A DNA stretch of 10,157 bases from the NCBI GenBank assembly GCA_903839965.1, contig CAIMEK010000777.1, positions 1 to 10,157 of the forward strand. The letters run 5' to 3'. Positions 1 to 6,620 of the stretch are shown piece after piece. The translations under genes and the position numbers were made by a program. The notes beneath the pieces were generated by a model. The model was not told where the DNA came from. It saw only the letters and a list, made by a program, of their open reading frames with translations, and made no database searches. The stretch comes from an uncultured Acetobacteraceae bacterium. Its GTDB lineage: Bacteria > Pseudomonadota > Alphaproteobacteria > Acetobacterales > Acetobacteraceae. Numbering within the stretch: position 1 is the first letter of the stretch; each line of letters begins with the position of its first letter.

Positions 1-2
1 CG

Positions 3-50
3 CTTTCCACCACCGCCAACTTTTCCAAGACCTACCTGCCGCCGATCTAG
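3..50 (+). CDS. Possible 3' end of an unidentified protein (partial)
   Basis: Reading in frame from base 3 gives 15 codons followed by TAG, ending in the peptide NFSKTYLPPI. Thirteen of the 15 sense codons end in G or C, which matches coding DNA in this GC-rich genome. The start and nearly all of the gene lie outside the window, so neither the family nor the function can be recognised. It could also be non-coding sequence that happens to be open over this short distance. Confidence 0.35.
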   Translation, partial: LSTTANFSKTYLPPI

Positions 51-244
51 CCATGACCGGGCAGGGGGACCGCTCTTTGGCCCGCCTGCCCGCGCATGAT
101 CTCCATCGTGCCAATGCCGTCGGCGCTCAGCAACACGATCTGCGACCGCCATGCGTGCTTCTGCGGCGTGTCGCAATCCGCCACCATCTTGTCCAGACGC
201 GCTCGATCCCCAGGCGAGAGCTGGAAGGTCACCCCGGTCCTCAT
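47..244 (-). pseudogene. IS630-family transposase, N-terminal remnant
   Basis: The minus-strand reading frame gives a 65-residue product beginning MRTGVTFQLSPGDRARLD. It continues with PQKHAWRSQIVLLSADG and then GTMEIMR. This is the usual N-terminus of IS630-type (Tc1/mariner-like) transposases, the part just before and entering the helix-turn-helix DNA-binding domain. The expected continuation (a second recognition helix with a VWRWQ-like motif, then the DDE catalytic domain) is missing. After residue 51 the sequence becomes unrelated and stops, so only about a seventh of a typical ~340-residue transposase remains. The remnant cannot be catalytically active. It sits about 175 bases from tRNA-Ala, so an element probably once inserted near the tRNA. 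Family assignment rests on recognition of the N-terminal motif only. Confidence 0.7.
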
Positions 245-418
245 CGGACCCGACTCGCCTATCTCGCCGCCTCAGGAAATCCCCTGTCTCGGCCAAAACA
301 CCAACTGGCCGTTGCCGCGCGATAGTTCTGCGCGATCAGTCGCCCCGCCCACGTCGAGGCAACCATGGAGGGGACGCCTCCTGATGGGGCCGTTGCTTGA
401 CAGATTTCCGCGGGACGG

Positions 419-494
419 TGGTGGAGCTGAGGGGAATCGAACCCCTGACCTCCTCATTGCGAACGAGGCGCTCTCCCAATTGAGCTACAGCCCC
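419..494 (-). tRNA. tRNA-Ala, anticodon CGC, with encoded CCA
   Basis: On the minus strand a complete cloverleaf folds. The acceptor arm pairs GGGGCTG with CAGCTCC and has the G3:U70 wobble that identifies alanine tRNA. The D stem is GCTC/GAGC. The anticodon stem CCTCG/TGAGG closes the loop TTCGCAA, so the anticodon is CGC, reading GCG. The T stem AGGGG/CCCCT carries the TTCGATT loop, the discriminator base is A, and CCA is encoded. The body is 73 nt plus CCA. It lies 64 bases beyond the stop codon of the S10 peptidase gene, in the same direction. Confidence 0.95.
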
Positions 495-512
495 GTCCCA
501 CGCGGCAGGCGG

Positions 513-542
513 AACATGCGCAGGCGAGCCGGCCAAGTCAAG
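513..542 (-). promoter_or_regulatory. Sigma-70-type promoter for tRNA-Ala
   Basis: On the minus strand CTTGACT (TTGACT at 541-536) is followed after exactly 17 bases by CATGTT (518-513). The -35 matches TTGACA at 5 of 6 positions and has the leading C typical of alphaproteobacterial promoters. The -10 is weak (3 of 6 to TATAAT). The tRNA 5' end is 18 bases past the -10, a suitable distance for a short leader. The spacing and position make this likely; no transcript data were available. Confidence 0.55.
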
Positions 543-558
543 CGGAAGGCCCCCGGAC

Positions 559-2043
559 CTAGCGGCGCTCCAGCAATGCCCGCGCCGCGTCGTGCAGGGC
601 GGCGCGGCCGGCATCGCGGAAGTACAGCATATGGCCGCCCGGCGTGACCAGAAGGCGCACGCGGTCGGGCGCGCCGATCTGCGGCAACTGCGCCAGCAGC
701 AGCTTGGTGGCGAAATACGGCGTCACCAGGTCGTCGCGTCCATGCGCCACCAACACGCGTAGATCAGGGTCGAGCGCCAGGGCAACCCGCAACTGGCGCA
801 CCGAGTCGGGCGGTTGCGGCCCGCGCCCCCAGTCCCAGGCGCGCGCCACGTCCTCGTTCAACAGCTGGTATTCGCCCTCGGGCTGCCAGCCCAGGGTGCG
901 GTAAAGGGCCAGCATGCCGCTGGTCAGCGGCGCGCGCAGCCCGTCCAGCAGGGTGTCGGGCTGAACGTTCCGGGCCGCTTCGGGGGCAGCGTCGGGCGAG
1001 GCCACCGTGGCGTCATAGGCGCTGGCGATTTCGCCGCGGACCCGTTCGCGCTGGAAGGTGCGCATGTCGACCCGCCCGGCGAGGCGGCGCACCAGTGCGG
1101 GGTCCAGCCCGGTCAGCGCCACGACGTGCGTGGTCAGCCGGTCGACCGCCGCCGCGTCGCGCGGCCCGCGCAGCAGGTCGGCGATGAATTCGCCGGCGGC
1201 ATACTGCTCGACCGCCGCCAGGTCGGGTTCCCGCCCGGCCGCCTCGGCGGCCACCGCCGCGAGGCTGGGCAGCCGGCCAACCAGCGCCATCGGATCGGTG
1301 CCGAAGGACGTCCAGCCGAAATCGAGCACCGGAGAGACCATGACCAGGGCCCTGACCCCCAGCCCCTCGCCGGTTTGCAGTGCGCGCACCAGGCGCGGGC
1401 CGCGGAATCCGCCGTAGCTCTCGCCCACGACCAGCCGCGGCGAGGCGGTTCGGCCCTGCTTTACGGTCCATCGCCGGGCAACCTCGGCGAGCGGCGGAAT
1501 GTCGCCGGCGACCGAATAGAAACGGCGCCGGAGTTCGTCGGCCCCGGTGGCGAGCCGGCTGAAACCGGTGCCGGGCGGGTCGATGAACACCAGGTCGGTG
1601 AAATCCAGCCAGGTTTCCGCGTTGGCCACCGGCACCGGCGAGGAAGACGGTCCCGGCGTTCCCCCCAGCGCCAGCCGCCACGGACCCAGCGCCCCCAGCT
1701 GCAGCCAGGCCGAGGAGGCCCCCGGCCCGCCGTTCACCGTGAACGCCACCGGCCGGGTTTGCGGGTCGGCGTCATCCAGCGTGTAGGAGGTATAGGCGAT
1801 ATCGGCCTGCGGCTTGCCCTGGGCATCGGTCAGGCGGAACGAGCCGGCGGTGGCGGTGAAGTGCAGCGTGCGCCCGGGCAGCGTCAGCGTCTGGTGGGTG
1901 ACGCTGTCCGCCGGCAGCGAGGCACGCGCCTCGGCGGCTTCCGCCCGCGCCGCCTCGGGCCTGCCCGCCTCCGCCCGCGCGGCCGGTTGGGCGAAGCAGG
2001 GGGTGGCGAACAGCAGGGCGGCCAGCAGTGAGACGATGCGCAT
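559..2043 (-). CDS. Secreted serine carboxypeptidase (peptidase S10 family)
   Basis: This gene encodes a 494-residue S10-family (carboxypeptidase Y-like) alpha/beta-hydrolase that would remove C-terminal residues from peptides outside the cytoplasm. Residues 1-18 form a signal peptide with a likely cut after CFA. A low-complexity Ala/Glu/Arg linker with two AARAEA units follows (about 20-42). The oxyanion-hole motif VNGGPGASS is at 103-111; many S10 enzymes have Cys where this has Ala108-109. The nucleophile elbow GESYGG gives Ser209. Asp438 (in HGRDDLVTP) and His471 (in TPGGHM) complete the triad. All three catalytic residues are present and the length suits the family. The ATG at 2043 is preceded by GGAGAGG. 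The gene stands alone between the enolase-family gene and tRNA-Ala, and its substrate is unknown. Family call is firm; periplasmic or secreted location is inferred from the signal peptide. Confidence 0.88.
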   Translation of the reverse strand: MRIVSLLAALLFATPCFAQPAARAEAGRPEAARAEAAEARASLPADSVTHQTLTLPGRTLHFTATAGSFRLTDAQGKPQADIAYTSYTLDDADPQTRPVAFTVNGGPGASSAWLQLGALGPWRLALGGTPGPSSSPVPVANAETWLDFTDLVFIDPPGTGFSRLATGADELRRRFYSVAGDIPPLAEVARRWTVKQGRTASPRLVVGESYGGFRGPRLVRALQTGEGLGVRALVMVSPVLDFGWTSFGTDPMALVGRLPSLAAVAAEAAGREPDLAAVEQYAAGEFIADLLRGPRDAAAVDRLTTHVVALTGLDPALVRRLAGRVDMRTFQRERVRGEIASAYDATVASPDAAPEAARNVQPDTLLDGLRAPLTSGMLALYRTLGWQPEGEYQLLNEDVARAWDWGRGPQPPDSVRQLRVALALDPDLRVLVAHGRDDLVTPYFATKLLLAQLPQIGAPDRVRLLVTPGGHMLYFRDAGRAALHDAARALLERR

Positions 2044-2120
2044 GAACCTCTCCGTCGCGGCAGGCGCCGACTATCGTCCGCGCCGCGCGACGCCGCCAGT
2101 GCCGCTCTCGCGCGCACCTG

Positions 2121-2149
2121 GACCGATTTCAGGCAGGCTGAAATCGGTC
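2121..2149. repeat. Perfect 11-bp palindrome, dispersed-repeat type
   Basis: GACCGATTTCA (2121-2131) and TGAAATCGGTC (2139-2149) are perfect inverted repeats around a 7-base loop. The hairpin lies between the enolase-family gene and the S10 peptidase gene, downstream of the former. Neither strand carries a run of T directly after the stem (plus strand: TAGTCCTATTTT), so it is a poor classical intrinsic terminator. It looks more like a dispersed palindromic repeat, though it could still end or process the upstream transcript. Confidence 0.6.
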
Positions 2150-2166
2150 TAGTCCTATTTTGGCGA

Positions 2167-2244
2167 GCAATTCCGCCAGCCCGCGGATCGCTCCGCGATT
2201 CCGCCTCGCGGAACGCAGTGCGATTCCGCTCAAGCTGGCATTGC
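2167..2244. repeat. Nested hairpin element after the enolase-family gene
   Basis: An outer stem pairs GCAAT and GCCAGC (2167-2171 and 2175-2180, separated by a 3-base bulge) with GCTGGCATTGC (2234-2244). Inside it are two perfect hairpins: CGCGGA-TCGC-TCCGCG (2182-2197) and TTCCGC-CTC-GCGGAA (2199-2213). GCGATTCCGC also occurs twice (2195-2204 and 2220-2229). On the minus strand the structure starts one base after the TAG of the enolase-family gene. It may act as a 3' stabiliser or terminator, or be a REP-like repeat. The structure is visible; the role is inference. Confidence 0.5.
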
Positions 2245-2245
2245 T

Positions 2246-3385
2246 CTACCCGGCGGATTTCAGCTCCGCCCAGGGGGTCAGGGCATAGCGTTCCACCGCC
2301 GCCGCGTCGAAGTTGAACCCCAGGCCCGGCCGCTGCGCCAGCAGGATGTTGCCGCCGCGCACCTCCAGCTGCGTATCCACCAGCCGGCGGAAGTTCAGCA
2401 CCTGGTCGTCGGGGAAGAACTCCACGTAGCGCGCGTTTGGCGTCGCGGCGACCAGATGGGCGTGCAGGTCGTGGAACCAGTGCGGCAACACGGTGATGCC
2501 GAAACTCGACGCCGTGGCGGCGATGCGGCGGAATTCGGAGATGCCGCCGCACACGCAGGCGTCGGTCTGCAGGATGATCGCGGCGTTCTGCTCCATCAGT
2601 TCCCGGAAGCGCCAGCGCCCGGCTTCGATTTCGCCGGTCGCGATGGGAACGGCCGTCGCCGCCGACAGCCGGGCGTGGTTCTCGATATCGTCGGGGCTGA
2701 ACGGCTCCTCGATGTAATACGGGTCGTATTCTTCGTACATGCGCACGAAGCGCAGCGCGGTCGGCAGATCCGACCAGGCATTGTTGGCGTCCAGCATCAG
2801 GATCACATCGGGACCGATGCGTTCGCGTACGGCGGCGATGCGCGCTTCTTCTTCCCTCAGGTTGCCCTTGCCGATCTTCATCTTGACCGCGCTGAAACCG
2901 GCCTTGACGTAGCCGGCCATTTCCTCGGCCAGATCCTCGGGCGTTTTGCCGGCGACGAAATAGCCGCCGCTGGCATAGGCCGGCACGCTCTCGCCGTGCA
3001 CGGCGCCCAGGAACTTGTACAACGGCAGCGCGGCGGCGCGGGAATTGCGGTCCCACATCGCCGTGTCGAGCGTGCTGAGCGCGCGCATGACCACGCCGGC
3101 GCGGCCCTGCAGCAGGGCCTCCTGGTACATCTCCTGCCACAGTCCCTCGACGCGATAGGGGTCCTGGCCGATCAGCACGGGCGCCAGCAGGCCGGATACG
3201 GCTTCGACGAACATGCGGCCGCCGGCATTGCCGGCGTAGCAGAAGCCGAGCCCCTTATGGCCGTCGTCGCCTTCCAGCTCGACGATGCCATAATGGCGTT
3301 CCTTCACCAGCCGGTTCGACAGCGAGGTCGCGGTATCGAGCGGTATGGCGATGGCGCGGGCGCGGATCGCGGTGATCTTGGTCAA
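2246..3385 (-). CDS. Enolase-superfamily enzyme (mandelate racemase/acid-sugar dehydratase type)
   Basis: The 379-residue product has the two-domain layout of the mandelate racemase/muconate lactonising enzyme family: an N-terminal capping domain (about 1-125) and a C-terminal barrel. The KxK pair is Lys168 and Lys170 (AVKMKIG). The Mg2+ ligands are Asp199 (MLDANN), Glu226 or Glu227 (IEEPF) and Glu252 (TGE). Asp275 and His302 (PHWFHD) match the Asp-His dyad of the mandelate racemase subgroup, and Glu322 fits its acid residue. Such enzymes abstract a proton next to a carboxylate, and many dehydrate sugar acids, so a cytoplasmic acid-sugar dehydratase or racemase is likely; the substrate cannot be read. 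The start is TTG, preceded by AAGGAAGA; no ATG or GTG lies nearby. A lactonase and an acid transporter gene lie 2.3 kb away on the same strand, suggesting a shared pathway. Confidence 0.85.
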   Translation of the reverse strand: MTKITAIRARAIAIPLDTATSLSNRLVKERHYGIVELEGDDGHKGLGFCYAGNAGGRMFVEAVSGLLAPVLIGQDPYRVEGLWQEMYQEALLQGRAGVVMRALSTLDTAMWDRNSRAAALPLYKFLGAVHGESVPAYASGGYFVAGKTPEDLAEEMAGYVKAGFSAVKMKIGKGNLREEEARIAAVRERIGPDVILMLDANNAWSDLPTALRFVRMYEEYDPYYIEEPFSPDDIENHARLSAATAVPIATGEIEAGRWRFRELMEQNAAIILQTDACVCGGISEFRRIAATASSFGITVLPHWFHDLHAHLVAATPNARYVEFFPDDQVLNFRRLVDTQLEVRGGNILLAQRPGLGFNFDAAAVERYALTPWAELKSAG

Positions 3386-3467
3386 GCTGTTCTTCCTTCT
3401 GCCGAAAGGTTGCCGGCCGGCATGGCATGCGGGCGCTGCGAAAGGATGAACCCGCGCGGCCGGTTAA

Positions 3468-3695
3468 TCAACGAACCCGCCGAAGGGGTCCGGCCGCGCC
3501 GCTGTTCGTCGTGCCGAGCGCCACGCCGCCGCTGTTCACGGTCGTGTTGAGCGACCGGCCGCCGGAGATGAGCTCCTCGGTGCCGCCCTGGTTCACGACG
3601 GTGCCCACGTCCTTCGCGCCGCCGTAAAGCGTGTCGGTGCCGGCCAGCGACGAGCCGACAGCCATGCCGCCGGAGCTGATCGTACTTGTCGTCAC
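3468..3695 (-). pseudogene. AIDA-like strand-loop-strand passenger protein, N-terminal remnant
   Basis: The 75-residue product begins MTTSTISSGGMAVGSS and contains short imperfect repeats rich in Gly, Ser, Thr and Val, such as VVNQGGTEELISGGRS followed by NTTVNSGG. This is the pattern of AIDA/strand-loop-strand passenger repeats in bacterial autotransporter-like surface proteins, which normally run for hundreds to thousands of residues. Here only about three repeats remain. The frame then leaves the pattern (AAGPLRRVR) and stops 82 bases before the enolase-family start codon. No other frame continues the repeats, so most of the gene has been deleted. The start is GTG with a good ribosome site (AGGAGA, plus-strand 3701-3706), so the 5' end looks original. 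A short intact protein is possible but less likely. Confidence 0.55.
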
Positions 3696-3736
3696 GAGGT
3701 TCTCCTGGAGTCGTTCTTGCCGGATACGCTCAGCCG

Positions 3737-3870
3737 CCTTCCGGGCAAATACCCTGATGGTGGAACATTCCGCACGACAATGGCGAAGCGACCGCCGCGG
3801 ACGTCAGCGACCGCTGGGCGCCCTGCAGCGTCGCGCCGGGTGCGCACCGGCCGCTAAACCGGTCCTTGCA
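3737..3870. repeat. Diverged repeat, copy 1 (pair at 8175-8305)
   Basis: This segment aligns in the same orientation with 8175-8305. The first 78 aligned bases (3741-3818 against 8179-8256) need no gap and match at 54 positions by hand count. The most conserved block includes GTCAGCGACCGCTG. Small gaps follow, then CGTCGCGCCG matches again. On the minus strand it can be read as a short frame from GTG at 3847 to TGA at 3692 (51 codons) containing AVADVRGGRF and RNVPPSGYLPG. The second copy reads AVADTSTGRF and RNVPAVGYLPG in the matching frame. The TGA overlaps the GTG start of the autotransporter remnant (GTGA, 3695-3692). Whether the unit is a small gene, a leader peptide or a repeat is open. 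Confidence 0.6.
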
Positions 3871-3880
3871 ACACGCGACC

Positions 3881-3899
3881 CCGGAATGCACCATTCCGG
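3881..3899. repeat. 7-bp inverted repeat upstream of the phospholipase B-like gene
   Basis: CCGGAAT and ATTCCGG flank a 5-base loop (GCACC), 40 bases before the ATG at 3939. The position fits an operator or a leader hairpin for the forward gene. No T-run follows on either strand. Function is unproven. Confidence 0.4.
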
Positions 3900-3938
3900 C
3901 TGCGATCGGCTTCCTCGACCCACAGACGGAGAGTTGCC

Positions 3939-5582
3939 ATGAATTCGGCCAGACGCAGCCTGATCCGGTTGGTTCTTGCGCTTACGCTCCCAATCTCGTG
4001 CGGCGCGCTCGCCGCGGCGCCGCAGCGCGAAACCTTTGCGCTCGACGCCCAGGCCAGCGGTGTCGTCGAAACCATCAGCAACATTGCCAACCTGACCGTC
4101 GTATCGAAGGACGCCAACGACCTGAAGGCGGAGTACCGGGCCGGCTTCGTGCAGGGCAAGCTGCAGGCCAGGTCCATCCTCGCCGCGCGGGACAACACCT
4201 GGGATCTCTCCTACCTGCTGGACCCCGCCCACGCCTTTCCCCGGCAGCGCCAGCCCGCGCCCGACGAACTGCAAAGGGCCGCCCGCCTGTTGAACGGCAA
4301 CTACGATGCGTTCCTGCGGTATGTGAAGAACCCGGCCACCGACAAGCAAACGGCGTATCAAATGAAACGCCTGCTGTTCCGCATGGTCGGCATCTATCAC
4401 GGAACAGTCCTCAAGGCTCCGGCCCCGCTCGAATTCTCCGGCAACTGGCTGCCCGATGCGTCCTATTTCAGCAAGGACGAGCTTGTCCTGGGCTACGAGA
4501 CCAGGAAACTTACCTTCATGGACGTCTACTACGTCAACGCCGCCAATGACATGGGGGATATCCTCGCCAACCTGAAGGAAGCCGGGCTGCCGGCAAGTCA
4601 CCCGGAAAAATGCTCGGCCTTCCTCAAGCGCAGCGGCCACGAAATCATCCTGACCCACAATTCCTGGTCGGGCTTCCTCTCCCAGACCATGAACATGACG
4701 CTGGCCGTCAACAACGACCTGCTGACCGTCAATGCGGCCTCGCCGGGGCTGATCGGCTCGGCCACCGATTTCGGCTACAACAACAAGGGGATGATGTTCA
4801 ACGAAACCACCCACCGCATGGCCCGCAGCACGGTCAAGCCGGAGGGGCTCTGGATCTTCTGGCGGGCCGCCCTGGCGGAACAGTTCTCCACCTCCATCGA
4901 CGACTTCTTCCGCTATATTTCGCTCGACAACAGCGGCACCTACCTGAACGGCTACATGCTGGTCGACGTCCGGAGCGGCGAGACCGGCCTGGTGGAAATG
5001 TCGTACCGCTGCTTCATCACCTACCGCTCGAACGGCGGGGCCTACACGGTCAGCAGCAAGTCGATGGACGGCAAGCCCTGCGCCACGGACTACGACCCGG
5101 AAATGGTCACGCCGGAATATCTCATGGGCATCAACTATCCGGCCTCCCTGCAGGTGCGGGAGGATTTGCAGTCCACCGACAATCGCCCGGCACGGCGCCG
5201 CCAGTTCAAGCAATTGCTGCCCGGCGTTGTCGATATTGCCTCGGCCAAGGCGGTGATCACCTACACCGACCCCGCCAATCCGCTTTCCCTGTTCGGCCGC
5301 TGGGATCTCGGCTACGGCGAAACCGCCTATCCCAAGATGATTCCCGACGGCTCCATCGACGCCAAGGCCGCCACGGCGTCCATGGCGCGCGCCTTCATGG
5401 GGCTGCAGGGCAGGCTGGACATGCAGTCCCGGACCACCGGCTTCTGGATGCGTTTCGCCACCCCCACCGTCAACGGCAGCCCCTTCGTCTGGAGCCGCTC
5501 GAACTGGAAGTGGCAGAAGCTGCGCGACGTGCCCGACCGCCTCGACGGCGCGTTCACCCTGATGCCGTTGCACCTGCAATAA
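3939..5582 (+). CDS. Exported phospholipase B-like Ntn-hydrolase
   Basis: The 547-residue product resembles the phospholipase B-like family (PLBD1/PLBD2, p76; N-terminal-nucleophile amidase or lipase fold) over most of its length. Residues 1-26 are a signal peptide (cut after ALA), so it acts in the periplasm or outside. The family core begins at Cys225 in KCSAFLK, the expected nucleophile exposed by self-cleavage, followed by LTHNSWSGF at 238-246. Then come SPGLIGSATDFGY, DNSGTYLNGYMLVDV at 330-344, VREDLQS at 406-412 and a C-terminal FGRWD/FVWSRSNW region, matching the order in the eukaryotic proteins. The region ahead of Cys225 would be the released or retained propeptide. ATG at 3939 is preceded by GGAGAG. 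It is alone on this strand and convergent with the lactonase gene. Activity on phospholipids or amides is inferred from the family, whose substrates are poorly known. Confidence 0.8.
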   Translation: MNSARRSLIRLVLALTLPISCGALAAAPQRETFALDAQASGVVETISNIANLTVVSKDANDLKAEYRAGFVQGKLQARSILAARDNTWDLSYLLDPAHAFPRQRQPAPDELQRAARLLNGNYDAFLRYVKNPATDKQTAYQMKRLLFRMVGIYHGTVLKAPAPLEFSGNWLPDASYFSKDELVLGYETRKLTFMDVYYVNAANDMGDILANLKEAGLPASHPEKCSAFLKRSGHEIILTHNSWSGFLSQTMNMTLAVNNDLLTVNAASPGLIGSATDFGYNNKGMMFNETTHRMARSTVKPEGLWIFWRAALAEQFSTSIDDFFRYISLDNSGTYLNGYMLVDVRSGETGLVEMSYRCFITYRSNGGAYTVSSKSMDGKPCATDYDPEMVTPEYLMGINYPASLQVREDLQSTDNRPARRRQFKQLLPGVVDIASAKAVITYTDPANPLSLFGRWDLGYGETAYPKMIPDGSIDAKAATASMARAFMGLQGRLDMQSRTTGFWMRFATPTVNGSPFVWSRSNWKWQKLRDVPDRLDGAFTLMPLHLQ

Positions 5583-5666
5583 GGCTCCAGAAACGCCGGC
5601 TGCGGTTTGCCCCTGCGGGCGCCGGCCGTTCGGCCCGCGGGCTGCATGCGCCGGTGCGATTTGCGG

Positions 5667-6569
5667 TTATGCGCCGGAGCCGAACCGCGGTTCCTGAATG
5701 CCTCGGACACCGAGGTTCCTGATGGCAAACAGCGACCCGGCCTGCGGGTCGCGCGCGCGCTCCTCCTCGTTCAACAACACGCTGCCGCTGGTGACGTAGA
5801 GAATGTCGAGATCGTCGCCGCCGAAGTTGCACATCGTCGGTGCGCAGGTGGGCAGACGGACAATCCGGTCCAGGCGGCCGGTCGGGTCGAAGCGGCCAAG
5901 GGACCAATCATAAATCAACGCACACCAGTAATAGCCCTCGGAGTCGAACGTCGCACCGTCCGTGAACCAGGGCATGCCCCGGGTGGAAAAGAACAGGCGA
6001 CGGTTGCTGATCGTGCCGGCATCGAGGTCGAAGTCGTAGGCATAGGCGGCTTCGCCATGGGTGTCTCCGATGATCATGGTCCGGTCGTCGGGACTGATGG
6101 CGAGTCCGTTTCCGGTGATGAACCCGGTGTCCATCTTGTGGCACGAATGATCCGGATCGAGCCGGTACACCGCGCCGCCGGCGTCCTTCTCGGTGGCACC
6201 GCAGGAAACGCACCAGTAGCGCCCGCGCCGATCGATCTTGCCGTCGTTCAGCCGGTTCTCCGGGGTCGCTGCCTCGGGATCGATGATCGTCTTGACCGCC
6301 CCCGTCGCCGGGTCGAATTCGCAGAATCCGCGCTTTGTGCCGGCAATGAGGCCGCCATTGCGGTGCAGGGCTATCGAGCCGAACCTCCCGGGCATCGGCC
6401 AGGATCGGTAATCGCCATCAGGACCGAGTCGCTGGATCGCGGGGCGCCTTGTGTCGATCCAGTAGAGCGCCCGCTCCAGCGGGTTCCACAGCGGGGATTC
6501 GCCGACCATGTCGGGGCCTTTCCGCACCACCTCGATATCGCATTTGCCTTTTCTCACGGCACGCTCCAT
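5667..6569 (-). CDS. SMP-30/gluconolactonase-family lactonase
   Basis: The product is about 300 residues and fits the six-bladed SMP-30/gluconolactonase/LRE family, which hydrolyses sugar lactones using a divalent metal. Counting from the ATG at 6569, the metal ligands are Glu24 (GESPLW), Asn154 (GNGLAIS) and Asp204 (WFTDGA). Asn108 (NRLNDGK) fits the substrate-binding Asn. It has no signal peptide, so it is cytoplasmic. The start is uncertain: GTG at 6581 has GAGG only one base away; ATG at 6569 lacks a good site; GTG at 6557 has GGAG six bases upstream. The MFS transporter gene ends at 6621 just upstream, and the short gap suggests one transcript: uptake of an acid or sugar followed by lactone opening. 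The substrate is not known. Confidence 0.85.
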   Translation of the reverse strand: MERAVRKGKCDIEVVRKGPDMVGESPLWNPLERALYWIDTRRPAIQRLGPDGDYRSWPMPGRFGSIALHRNGGLIAGTKRGFCEFDPATGAVKTIIDPEAATPENRLNDGKIDRRGRYWCVSCGATEKDAGGAVYRLDPDHSCHKMDTGFITGNGLAISPDDRTMIIGDTHGEAAYAYDFDLDAGTISNRRLFFSTRGMPWFTDGATFDSEGYYWCALIYDWSLGRFDPTGRLDRIVRLPTCAPTMCNFGGDDLDILYVTSGSVLLNEEERARDPQAGSLFAIRNLGVRGIQEPRFGSGA

Positions 6570-6601
6570 TTGCTGTTGCACGCCTCAAACCACCAGCCGA
6601 A

Positions 6602-6616
6602 CCGACAAAAAGTCGG
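6602..6616. repeat. Small hairpin between transporter and lactonase genes
   Basis: CCGAC and GTCGG flank AAAAA in the short gap between the transporter stop codon and the lactonase start. On the minus-strand transcript the loop is UUUUU. Such a small stem could affect mRNA processing or translation of the lactonase. It is too weak to call a terminator. Confidence 0.3.
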
Positions 6617-6620
6617 ACGA

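Noticed and set aside
814..2031. 405-codon plus-strand frame opposite the S10 peptidase gene
   Set aside because: It is a Arg/Gly/Gln/Pro-rich shadow of a gene with a complete catalytic triad and signal peptide.
2121..2149. Intrinsic terminator call for the 11-bp palindrome
   Set aside because: No T-run directly follows the stem on either strand, so it is listed as a repeat only.
3996..4001. Lipoprotein signal (lipobox) at Cys21 of the phospholipase B-like protein
   Set aside because: The residues before Cys21 are P-I-S, with proline at -3 where Leu is expected, while ALA at 24-26 is a good signal peptidase I site.
3804..5579. 591-codon open frame on the minus strand opposite the phospholipase B-like gene
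   Set aside because: It is antisense to a gene with clear family motifs, its composition (Gly, Val, Arg, His-rich) is typical of a GC-rich shadow frame, and it shows no recognisable domain.
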